A DNA stretch of 64,000 bases from Mesorhizobium wenxiniae (GTDB lineage Bacteria > Pseudomonadota > Alphaproteobacteria > Rhizobiales > Rhizobiaceae), in NCBI RefSeq assembly GCF_002284535.1, contig NZ_NPKH01000033.1:1-64000 (forward strand), in the 5' to 3' direction. Shown here in pieces: positions 1 to 6,273 of this stretch. Every line of letters starts with the position of its first letter. Within the stretch, counting starts at the first letter, position 1. The position numbers were made by a program, and so were the translations under genes. The notes beneath the pieces were generated by a model. It was given only the letters and a program-made list of their open reading frames with translations. It searched no databases and had not been told where the DNA came from.

Positions 1-102
1 CGTTCGAGTGTCGCTCACGCGGCTCTCTTGAATTTCGCAGAGGGCAGATCTAGAAGCGAAGCGCTTCGTCGCCAGCGGCGCACCGCCCTCGTTGGTGAGG
101 CG

Positions 103-130
103 TATATGGGAAGCATCGGTTTCGTGTCAA
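103..130 (-). promoter_or_regulatory. Strong sigma-70 type promoter reading toward position 1
   Basis: On the minus strand TTGACA (125-130) is followed after 16 bases by CATATA (103-108), a near-consensus housekeeping promoter for rhizobia. Transcription would start near 95 and leave the window at position 1, so the gene it serves is not visible. The bases from 1 to 95 contain no reading frame I recognise and may be an untranslated leader. Confidence 0.6.
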
Positions 131-282
131 GCACCTTTTGGTGAAAGAACCTGCTAATTCCATTGCCGGCTTGGCATCGTGCTGCGTTCCCCGGGGTTTC
201 AGCCAGATCGAGCCATGTTGGCTGCAGGGATGGGGTTACGACAGCAATGCTCGTTTTCGGTTAATCCACAGCCTGATGCCGC

Positions 283-374
283 TGGCGGAAGAGAAGGGAT
301 TCGAACCCTCGATGCGGGTGTCTCCGCATAACGGCTTAGCAAGCCGCAGCCTTCAGCCGCTCGGCCACTCTTCC
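283..374 (-). tRNA. tRNA-Ser(GCT)
   Basis: Class II tRNA with anticodon GCT. The acceptor GGAAGAG/CTCTTCC is fully paired, the anticodon stem GCGGC/GCCGT and long variable arm are intact, the T loop is TTCGAAT and the CCA end is encoded. It is the last (3'-most) gene of the eight-tRNA array on this strand. Between it and position 1 no further tRNA is visible. Confidence 0.95.
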
Positions 375-407
375 ACCTTGTCAGCTGTTGATCAGCTGTC
401 GATAATT

Positions 408-481
408 TGGAGGCGCCGGCCGGACTCGAACCGGCATATACGGAGTTGCAGTCCGCTGGATAGCCGTTCTCCCACGGCGCC
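408..481 (-). tRNA. tRNA-Cys(GCA)
   Basis: Class I tRNA of 74 nt including CCA. Acceptor GGCGCCG/CGGCGCC, anticodon loop CTGCAAC (anticodon GCA) and T stem GCCGG/CCGGC are all paired. One of only two class I tRNAs in the array. No defect is visible. Confidence 0.95.
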
Positions 482-596
482 ATGACGCTCACTTCTAAGG
501 GACGCCACGTCTTGCATTGCTTTGACGGATAATTGCTTCCGGCTGCCCGGCGCGTGCTCTACCGAATGACCGACCGAATAGCTAAACCGACTGATC

Positions 597-683
597 TGGT
601 GCGACCGGCCGGAATTGAACCGGCACGCCACGGGAGGCGCCGCATTTTGAGTGCGGTGCGTCTACCATTTCCGCCACGGCCGC
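597..683 (-). tRNA. tRNA-Leu(CAA)
   Basis: Class II tRNA with anticodon loop CTCAAAA, so anticodon CAA reading UUG. Acceptor GCGGCCG pairs with CGGTCGC through one G-T wobble, the T loop is TTCAATT, and CCA is encoded. The long variable arm is present. It appears able to fold normally. Confidence 0.95.
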
Positions 684-736
684 AACTGGTGCCCAGGGAT
701 GTAGCGAACCAACCACCGACATGAAGCTTCAATGAT

Positions 737-821
737 TGGTGGAGGGAGTAGGATTCGAACCTACGAACTCAAAGAGGGCAGTTTTACAGACTGCTGCCAT
801 TAACCGCTCGGCCACCCCTCC
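737..821 (-). tRNA. tRNA-Tyr(GTA)
   Basis: Class II-sized tRNA (85 nt, as usual for bacterial tRNA-Tyr) with anticodon GTA in the loop CTGTAAA. Acceptor GGAGGGG pairs with TCCCTCC through one wobble, T loop TTCGAAT, CCA encoded. Confidence 0.95.
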
Positions 822-916
822 GAAACATCCGGAATCAGAACCTTGGCTCGGGTACGGCGAACCTTGATCTCCGAACTAAATTAGGCGTCCTGCCTTTGAA
901 CGAGCCTCGAAAAAAC

Positions 917-1008
917 TGGCGGACAAGGCAGGATTCGAACCTGCGAGACGGTTTGCGCCGTCTACCCACTTTCCAGGCGGGCGCCTTCAGCCGCTCGGCC
1001 ACCTTGCC
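917..1008 (-). tRNA. tRNA-Ser(GGA), mispaired acceptor stem
   Basis: Anticodon GGA in the loop CTGGAAA. The anticodon stem, the variable arm (GACGG/CCGTC) and the T stem (GCAGG/CCTGC) are intact and CCA is encoded. The acceptor stem is not: 5' GGCAAGG faces 3' CTTGTCC, giving mismatches at 3-70 and 4-69 plus a wobble. A second tRNA-Ser(GGA) at 42223-42312 has a properly paired stem, so this copy may be non-functional, edited or a decaying duplicate. Only two bases separate it from the preceding tRNA. Confidence 0.85.
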
Positions 1009-1010
1009 GC

Positions 1011-1099
1011 TGGCGGAGGGGGGATTTGAACCCCCGAGGCCCTTGCAGGCCTACCCGCTTTCGAGGCGGGCGCATTCAACCAGGCTCTGCCACCCCTCC
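1011..1099 (-). tRNA. tRNA-Ser(CGA), shortened 3' half
   Basis: Anticodon CGA sits on a perfect stem (CCCGC/GCGGG), with a strong variable arm (AGGCC/GGCCT), a D stem GCA/TGC and T loop TTCAAAT. Between the T loop and the discriminator base there are only 9 bases (1015-1023) where 12 are needed for the T stem plus acceptor strand. GGAGGGG at the 5' end can pair with CCCCTCC only by taking bases from the T stem. This suggests a 3-base deletion and probable loss of function. Confidence 0.8.
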
Positions 1100-1140
1100 A
1101 TATTCGATTTGATGCAGCCCGATTTGGTGCGGCCCCAATT

Positions 1141-1225
1141 TGGTGCGGACGGCGATATTCGAACTCGCAACGGGAATGCCCGCCGGGTTTAAGCCGGCTG
1201 CGTCTACCGATTCCGCCACGTCCGC
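1141..1225 (-). tRNA. tRNA-Leu(TAA), broken T-stem pair
   Basis: Anticodon TAA in the loop CTTAAAC on the stem GCCGG/CCGGC. Acceptor GCGGACG/CGTCCGC is perfect and CCA is encoded. In the T arm GCGAG faces ATCGC, so the nearly universal pair 53-61 is G opposite A instead of G-C. The rest of the molecule is normal. Confidence 0.85.
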
Positions 1226-1274
1226 GAGTGCTTTTCCAGCTTCGCGCCGCGTTCGCAAAGATCGCGAACCGGGA

Positions 1275-1351
1275 TGGTCGGAGTGGCAGGATTCGAACCT
1301 GCGGCCCCCTCGTCCCAAACGAGGTGCGCTACCAGGCTGCGCTACACTCCA
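1275..1351 (-). tRNA. tRNA-Pro(TGG)
   Basis: Class I tRNA of 77 nt with anticodon TGG in the loop TTTGGGA. Acceptor TGGAGTG pairs with CACTCCG, with T1-G72 in place of the C1-G72 typical of bacterial tRNA-Pro. T stem GCAGG/CCTGC and encoded CCA are intact. It is the first tRNA after the RNase P-like RNA, about 60 bases downstream of that RNA's 3' end. Confidence 0.93.
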
Positions 1352-1411
1352 GCTCTCCGAGCCCGTAGGCCGAGTTGTGCGCGTCTGCCGGTTCTCGCCA
1401 CGAGATGCTTG

Positions 1412-1719
1412 AGACCAGATCCCCTGTAAGCCGGGTTCTGTCGAGGGCTGCCATTCCTCTTGGACGCCTGTCGCCAGACGCCTCCTTGCCCGCCACCAAA
1501 GCCCTCCCCGACACAGGTCACAGGGCACTTCTTGCGGTTGCTTCCCCCACCCTGTCGCCCGTTTCACCCGTCCCGACTGGGACGCTCGTCTCTGTTGCCG
1601 TGGCTCGCCTCGCGGCGGGCAGGCATTACCTGCTGGGGTGTGTCGGCAAAGCCCGGACTTTCCTCGCTCCACGACATTCGTCGCTTAGTGCGCGGCAGGA
1701 GCCCGGAGATCTGATCTCT
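1412..1719 (-). ncRNA. rnpB: Divergent, short class A-like RNase P RNA
   Basis: RNase P RNA is the catalytic subunit that removes tRNA 5' leaders. Read on the minus strand, this locus has the family landmarks in order: GAGGAAAGTCCGGGC, a P5-like hairpin around GGTAATGCC, CAACAGAGA, GGTGAAACGG, AGAGGAATGGC and finally ACAGAACCCGGCTTACAGG. The ends pair as P1 (AGATCAGATC with GATCTGGTCT), which sets the borders. At about 308 nt it is clearly shorter than the usual near-400-nt bacterial form, and the middle (normally holding the AAATAGGG-type segment) is condensed and unlike the standard. The eight-tRNA array follows directly. It is probably a second copy, but the rest of the genome is not visible. 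Confidence 0.8.
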
Positions 1720-1821
1720 TCTGGTGGAACGGCTGGATCGCCACGATCCGAAGGTTCTCACCATGAAAATTCGAGCCGCACAGAACCGGGGCTAACCCAT
1801 CCCATGCGGCGGTCTCCGGTC
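1720..1821 (-). other. Structured leader between promoter and RNase P RNA
   Basis: About 100 transcribed bases separate the promoter from the RNase P-like RNA. They hold two clear hairpins on the minus strand: GGTTCT paired with AGAACC around a loop of about 23 bases, and GGATCG/CGATCC around a three-base loop. The segment ends in CCGTTCCACCA, which resembles a tRNA 3' end, but I could not fold a tRNA here. Its role is unknown; it may be a processed leader or an extension of the RNA. Confidence 0.4.
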
Positions 1822-1828
1822 CTGCCGC

Positions 1829-1858
1829 ATTATATGGGAACAAAACGGGAAACTTCAA
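1829..1858 (-). promoter_or_regulatory. Promoter of the RNase P-tRNA array
   Basis: Minus-strand TTGAAG (1853-1858) and a perfect TATAAT (1829-1834) lie 18 bases apart. Transcription would start near 1821 and run through the leader, the RNase P-like RNA and probably all eight tRNAs, since no terminator is evident between them. Confidence 0.65.
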
Positions 1859-1917
1859 GGATCACGCCTCGTAGTCTTGCATAATGGCGCCTCGTTGCCA
1901 CAGCAGGAGTAAAGCAG

Positions 1918-2091
1918 ATGATGGAAGAAAAAGTACGCGAAGCGATCGTCACAGAGCTTGAACGACAAGCGGAGGTCAGTCCTTCGAAGCTGCGGATTTC
2001 CGTGCGCGATGAGGAACTCGTCGCGGACGGAAAGATCGATCTCGACGGGCTCGCCACGGCGATCGTCGGCGCCGTAGCAGGAGCGCCGTAG
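1918..2091 (+). CDS. Small conserved-looking hypothetical protein, 57 aa
   Basis: The reading frame starts ATGATGGAAG after a good ribosome binding site (CAGGAG, 1903-1908 region) and ends at TAG in 2089-2091. The 57-residue acidic product has a charged amphipathic N-terminal half (EEKVREAIVTELERQ), then a segment KLRISVRDEELVADGKIDLDGL and a small-residue tail. No signal peptide, membrane segment or cysteine is present. It diverges from the RNase P locus. I do not recognise a family. The clean binding site and protein-like composition favour a real gene. Confidence 0.6.
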   Translation: MMEEKVREAIVTELERQAEVSPSKLRISVRDEELVADGKIDLDGLATAIVGAVAGAP

Positions 2092-2309
2092 CGCGGCAAT
2101 CGCAAGGAACTGCCGCGACCGATCCGGATGCTGGCGGCGCGGGCAAGCGGGTGGAACCATTCGGCCCGGCTGTTAGTTCCATCAACGAAGAACGGACCGA
2201 GCGTCGCAGCGCGACAGGCCTGAGGCCCTCAATAAGGTCCCTCAGACCAATATCGGTCGACGACCGCAGAGCGCTGGTGCCGTTCTGGGCGCAAACAGGG
2301 AGATTCACC

Positions 2310-2738
2310 ATGAAAGTCGCTGAGATAATGACCCCCAACGTCCATCTCGCCAGTCCTGACGAGTCACTGCAGAAAATTGCGAAACGAATGGCGGTTGACG
2401 ATGTCGGATTCCTCCCCGTCGGAGAAAACGACCGACTCGTCGGAACGATCACCGACCGTGACATCGTCGTGCGTGCGGTCGCCGAAGGCAAAGACGGCAA
2501 CGCGACGGTCCGCGACGTGATGACTGAGGATGTCAAATACTGCTTCGAGGACGAAGATATCGAGCACGTCGTCCAGAACATGGGTGATATCCAGGTCAGG
2601 CGGTTGCCTGTCCTCAATCGCGACAAGCGCCTGGTGGGCGTGGTCTCGCTCGCGGACGCGGCGCTGAAGGAAGATCCGGCAACCGTCGGAATCGCGATGT
2701 CCGGCGTGGTCGTACCCGGCGGGGCACACGCGACGTAA
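2310..2738 (+). CDS. CBS-domain pair protein
   Basis: A stand-alone Bateman module of 142 residues. The first CBS motif spans about residues 8-60 (start MKVAEIMTPNV; GTITDRDIVVRAVAEG) and the second about 69-125 (VRDVMTEDV; GVVSLADAAL). Such soluble proteins bind adenosine nucleotides or similar ligands and act as energy or redox sensors; the partner cannot be told from sequence. The start at 2310 was chosen because the domain begins immediately and the longer upstream frame has no protein-like content. Confidence 0.9.
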   Translation: MKVAEIMTPNVHLASPDESLQKIAKRMAVDDVGFLPVGENDRLVGTITDRDIVVRAVAEGKDGNATVRDVMTEDVKYCFEDEDIEHVVQNMGDIQVRRLPVLNRDKRLVGVVSLADAALKEDPATVGIAMSGVVVPGGAHAT

Positions 2739-2787
2739 GCGTGTTGCCCGGCAGGCGGGATGGGACTGAGTTCAGCGGCCCGCGCTA

Positions 2788-2828
2788 GCATCAGACCAAA
2801 AAGTGGGTACCGGTTTTGGGTCCGATGC
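2788..2828. repeat. Intergenic palindromic repeat, type 1
   Basis: An imperfect inverted repeat with arms GCATCAGACC and GGTCCGATGC around an AAAAGTGG...CCGGTTTT core. Related copies with the same core (AAAAGTGGAACCGG-like) lie near 32570, 35231-35336 and 53102-53149. This is the style of rhizobial intergenic palindromic elements. The rest of the 2739-3012 gap holds no gene. Confidence 0.6.
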
Positions 2829-3012
2829 TCAAACAAAAAGAGGAGCAGCGGTTCCGCTCTAGCGCTGCCGCGTCTCAAAGAGCGCACCAGAGACCCTAAT
2901 CCGACCTTGCTGTCATATTGCCCGGGAGCGTCGATGACGCTCCCGGCTGCGCCAGTATCTTGCACGTTTCCGCGCGCTCTTGGCCGTGGCTCAGAGCTAC
3001 GGTTGGGCGATG

Positions 3013-3792
3013 TCAGTTCGGTGCCACCGCGGTATCGCCCAGCACCACACCCTTGGCAGCCTGTTCGATGACGTCGGCTATGGCCTGTGGCTGGGTAAGG
3101 AACACCACATGGCTGCCTTTGACCTCGGTCGTGACCGCCCCGATACGATCGGCGGTGCTCCGAAGCAGTTCGGGCGCAATAGCGCCGTCCTCAGTCGCGA
3201 CAACGTACCAGCTTGGCTTGGTCTTCCACGCCGCCGTCGTCACCTTGGCCTCAAGCGCCTTCATAGCGATCGGCACCTGGGAGTCGCGCAGGAATGCGGC
3301 GTCGGCATTGTCGGTGTCCCCGGCAAAGCCGGCCTTAAACTTCTCAGTCTTCAGGAACGCGAAGCCATCGGGCTGCACGTCAGGTTGAAAGTTCGGCGGC
3401 GGAGGAACCTCGGCATATTGGTCCAGCGTGGATTGACCGATCTCCGGCGCGAAGGCGGCGACATAGACGAGGCCCGCAACATTGGCAGCGTCGCCGGCCT
3501 CTGTAATTACCGTGCCGCCGTAGGAATGACCGACGAGAATGGCTGGCCCATCCTGCCGGGCGAGCACGCGACGCGTTGCGGCTACATCGTCTTCGAACGA
3601 CGTGAGCGGGTTCTGGACGATCGAGACCTTATAGCCACGACTTGTCAGTTGGTCGTAGACGCCTCGCCATCCAGCTCCGTCGGCAAAGGCGCCGTGGACG
3701 AGAACGATGTTGCGGAGCGGCGCGCTCTGTGCGTCGGCAGCAGTTGCCGAAAGCGTCAGCGCACCGACGGCGATCGCTAGGGATTTGATCAT
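3013..3792 (-). CDS. Secreted alpha/beta-hydrolase
   Basis: Product of 259 residues with a cleavable signal peptide (about residues 1-21, ending in TAADAQ), so it acts in the periplasm or outside. The fold is shown by the oxyanion-side motif LVHGAFADG, the nucleophile elbow GHSYGG (Ser about 90) and a late His in KGSHVVFL. It belongs to the esterase-like group seen in many proteobacteria; the substrate is unknown. The ATG at 3792 was preferred to 3834 because the signal peptide begins there. A LysR gene diverges from it and probably controls it. Confidence 0.88.
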   Translation of the reverse strand: MIKSLAIAVGALTLSATAADAQSAPLRNIVLVHGAFADGAGWRGVYDQLTSRGYKVSIVQNPLTSFEDDVAATRRVLARQDGPAILVGHSYGGTVITEAGDAANVAGLVYVAAFAPEIGQSTLDQYAEVPPPPNFQPDVQPDGFAFLKTEKFKAGFAGDTDNADAAFLRDSQVPIAMKALEAKVTTAAWKTKPSWYVVATEDGAIAPELLRSTADRIGAVTTEVKGSHVVFLTQPQAIADVIEQAAKGVVLGDTAVAPN

Positions 3793-3869
3793 AGTAATTC
3801 TCCAGTTGGATTTTGCTGTTGATAGGACAATCATGACCTACTCTGAAGGGTCTGACTTGATTATCGAGC

Positions 3870-3913
3870 GGATTCGGACATCAATGTCTCAAAATGAGAG
3901 ACAATCCGAATTC
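3870..3913. promoter_or_regulatory. Inverted repeat in the hydrolase-lysR intergenic region
   Basis: GGATTCGG (3870-3877) faces CCGAATTC (3906-3913), with smaller partly symmetric GACAT/ATGTC sequence between. Such dyads in a divergent LysR promoter region are the usual binding sites of the regulator. The assignment to this LysR protein is inference from position. Confidence 0.4.
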
Positions 3914-3927
3914 GCTGGAGGACTCAT

Positions 3928-4857
3928 ATGCTGCGCGACTTCAGCGATACGGTCGCTTTCGTAAAGGTGGTGCAGGAAGGGAGCTTCACAGCGGCGGCGC
4001 GCATGCTCAAGGTGCCGAAGACACGGGTCAGCCGGAAGGTGCAGGAGCTGGAATCCAGACTGCGGACACAACTGCTGAATCGGACAACACGCAGCCTGAA
4101 GCTGACTGAAGCGGGCGCGGTTTATTTCCAGCACTGCGAGCGAGTGGTGAAGAATCTGGAGGATGCCGAGAACGCAGTGGCGGAGTTGCAGCAACATCCG
4201 CGTGGGTGGCTTCGGATTACAGCCTCGTACTGGCTGGCAACTCGCGTCCTCGCGCCGCTGCTCACCGAGTTTCGCCGCTTCTATCCAGAGGTGTTCCCGC
4301 AATTGCTTCTTGGGCACGAGGTCGTCGACCTCGTCGCCAAGGACATCGACATCGCTTTCCGGCTCCAGGAAGGCACCCTGCCCGATTCCACGCTCACGGC
4401 TCGGCGGCTCGGCGCATTGCCGATGGGCATCTATGGAGCCCCGACCTACCTGGAACGTGCGGGAACGCCACAGCATCCATCGGAGCTGGCGGAACATGCC
4501 TGTCTGTTGACGGAGTTTTATTTCAATCGTCCGGCGGTAGAATGGCCACTATCGAGTGGCGGCGAGCGGTACCAGTTTAAAGTACGAGCAGTGGCCGTCG
4601 CCAGCGACCCAGAGGCTCTTCACGGGTTCCTGCTGGGGGGAGTTGGCCTGCTCATGACCAACCATATGCGCGTCAAGTCGGACGTTGCCGCTGGAAGACT
4701 GGTTCGTGTCCTGCCCGAGTGGGCAGGGCCCGAACCGACCCTCTATGCGATCCGGCCAGGAGGCGGCGTTCAGCCGCCCAAGGTCAAAGCATTCTTGGAC
4801 TTTCTCATTCCGCGGCTCGATTTGAAGAGGATTGACAGCAATGCGAGTCACATCTGA
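3928..4857 (+). CDS. LysR-family transcriptional regulator
   Basis: Product of 309 residues, the normal family length. The winged helix-turn-helix is residues 1-60 (FVKVVQEGSFTAAARMLKV, then SRKVQELESRL), followed by a substrate-binding domain of periplasmic-binding-protein type. A strong ribosome site (GGAGG, about 3914) precedes ATG 3928. It diverges from the secreted hydrolase gene with 135 bases between, so the hydrolase is the likely target and autoregulation is likely. The effector is unknown. Confidence 0.92.
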   Translation: MLRDFSDTVAFVKVVQEGSFTAAARMLKVPKTRVSRKVQELESRLRTQLLNRTTRSLKLTEAGAVYFQHCERVVKNLEDAENAVAELQQHPRGWLRITASYWLATRVLAPLLTEFRRFYPEVFPQLLLGHEVVDLVAKDIDIAFRLQEGTLPDSTLTARRLGALPMGIYGAPTYLERAGTPQHPSELAEHACLLTEFYFNRPAVEWPLSSGGERYQFKVRAVAVASDPEALHGFLLGGVGLLMTNHMRVKSDVAAGRLVRVLPEWAGPEPTLYAIRPGGGVQPPKVKAFLDFLIPRLDLKRIDSNASHI

Positions 4858-5118
4858 AGCCGATCCTGCGCACCAAGCGCTTCTTCCGCCGCATCGCCGG
4901 GCGTTAAACTGACCCACTCCCCCCTTTGGCGGTAGCCGGCTGATCCAGTTTGACTCAAGCGTAGCCCCTATCAACGTTACACCGATTTAATGTGCAAGCG
5001 AGCGGGAGAATTGCCATAAAGCTTTGATATCGACGAGTCATCCTGCGGGTCGGAGTGCGCCGTTGCGTCTACTTCACCTTGGGAACCGTAGGCGGTATAT
5101 TTGCCAACCGGAGCGCCG

Positions 5119-6273
5119 ATGGCCACCTGGAAACAGATCGTTTTTGCACTTGTGATCCTCGTCGCGGCTGCGGCCGCCTGGGTTCGCTTTTTTCCAGGCG
5201 CGCCGGATGTGCTGGCGCGCTGGGGCATCGACTGGGCTTATGCCGCAACGCCACCAACGGGCGCCGTCGATAACGCCGGGCAAGCAGGCAGCAGCAACGC
5301 CGCCGGTCAGCGGGTGACTATCGTCGCATTGCCGGCAGCCGCCGCCATCATCAACGATCGCCTGCAGGCGATCGGCACCGGCCGCGCCAACGCCTCGGTG
5401 ACGGTCAATCCCTACAATTCCGGCCGCCTCGTCGAATTCCTGGTCGAGTCCGGCGCCCATGTCGAAAAGGGGCAGGTGATCGCCACCCTCGATTCCGACA
5501 CCGAGGTGATCGCACAGGACCGCGCCAAAGTTGCTTTGCAGGACGCGCAGGCCAAGCTCGACCGGGTCAAATCGCTGCGGGCTTCCAACGCTGCGACAGC
5601 GGTCGCCGTTGCCGATGCCGAAGTGGTGCTGGCCAATGCCAAGCTGGCGCTTCGCGATGCGGAACTGGCCTTGCAGCGCCGCTCGATCGTCGCGCCGATT
5701 GCCGGCGTCGTCGGCATCCTGCCAATTGCCGCCGGCAATTATGTGACCAGCCAGTCGGCGGTCGCCACCCTCGACGACCGCTCCAGCATACTGGTCGAAT
5801 TCTGGGTGCCGGAGCGCTTCGCCGCCGCCGTCAAGATCGGCGCGCAATTGTCGGCAACGCCGATCGCCAATCCCAACAAAGCCTATACCGGTACGGTTTC
5901 CGCTATTGACAACCACATCGATGAAGCCAGCCGTACCCTTCTGGTCAAGGCAAAGATCGCCAACCCGGCCGATTCGCTGCGTGCCGGCATGTCCTTCCAG
6001 ATCTCCATGAAATTCCCCGGCGACAGCTATCCGGCGGTCAGTCCGCTGGCGATCCAGTGGGGTTCGGACGGTGCCTATATCTGGGCCATCGTGGACGGCA
6101 AGGCCAAGCGGGTGGCCGTGCGCATCATCCAGCGCAACACCGAGACTGTGCTGATCGACGCCCCGATCGTCAGCGGCGACATGGTGGTGACCGAAGGCAC
6201 CCAGAGCGTCAGCGAAGGCAGCGCGGTCCGCATCGCCGGCGAAGAACATCGCGCCGCGGACGCCGACGGCTGA
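5119..6273 (+). CDS. RND efflux periplasmic adaptor subunit
   Basis: A membrane fusion protein of 384 residues. One N-terminal membrane anchor (residues about 6-22) is followed by the split biotinyl-lipoyl domain (GRLVEFLVESGAHVEKGQVIATLDS ... RRSIVAPIAGVVG), a helical hairpin between the halves, and the beta-barrel region. It links an inner-membrane RND pump to an outer-membrane channel. Its TGA overlaps the ATG of the pump gene, so the two are translationally coupled. GGAGCG before ATG 5119 decides the start. No outer-membrane channel gene is in the window. Confidence 0.93.
   Translation: MATWKQIVFALVILVAAAAAWVRFFPGAPDVLARWGIDWAYAATPPTGAVDNAGQAGSSNAAGQRVTIVALPAAAAIINDRLQAIGTGRANASVTVNPYNSGRLVEFLVESGAHVEKGQVIATLDSDTEVIAQDRAKVALQDAQAKLDRVKSLRASNAATAVAVADAEVVLANAKLALRDAELALQRRSIVAPIAGVVGILPIAAGNYVTSQSAVATLDDRSSILVEFWVPERFAAAVKIGAQLSATPIANPNKAYTGTVSAIDNHIDEASRTLLVKAKIANPADSLRAGMSFQISMKFPGDSYPAVSPLAIQWGSDGAYIWAIVDGKAKRVAVRIIQRNTETVLIDAPIVSGDMVVTEGTQSVSEGSAVRIAGEEHRAADADG

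Noticed and set aside
1740..1830. Possible tRNA or selenocysteine tRNA in the leader of the RNase P-like RNA
   Set aside because: The segment ends in CCGTTCCACCA and has a distant GGACCGG that could pair, but the T loop, anticodon arm and D arm do not form; I only see two simple hairpins.
4905..4965. Possible insertion-sequence remnant
   Set aside because: GTTAAACTGACCCACTCCCCCC and a later CAGTTTGACTCA suggest transposon ends, but no transposase trace or clear inverted repeat is present.
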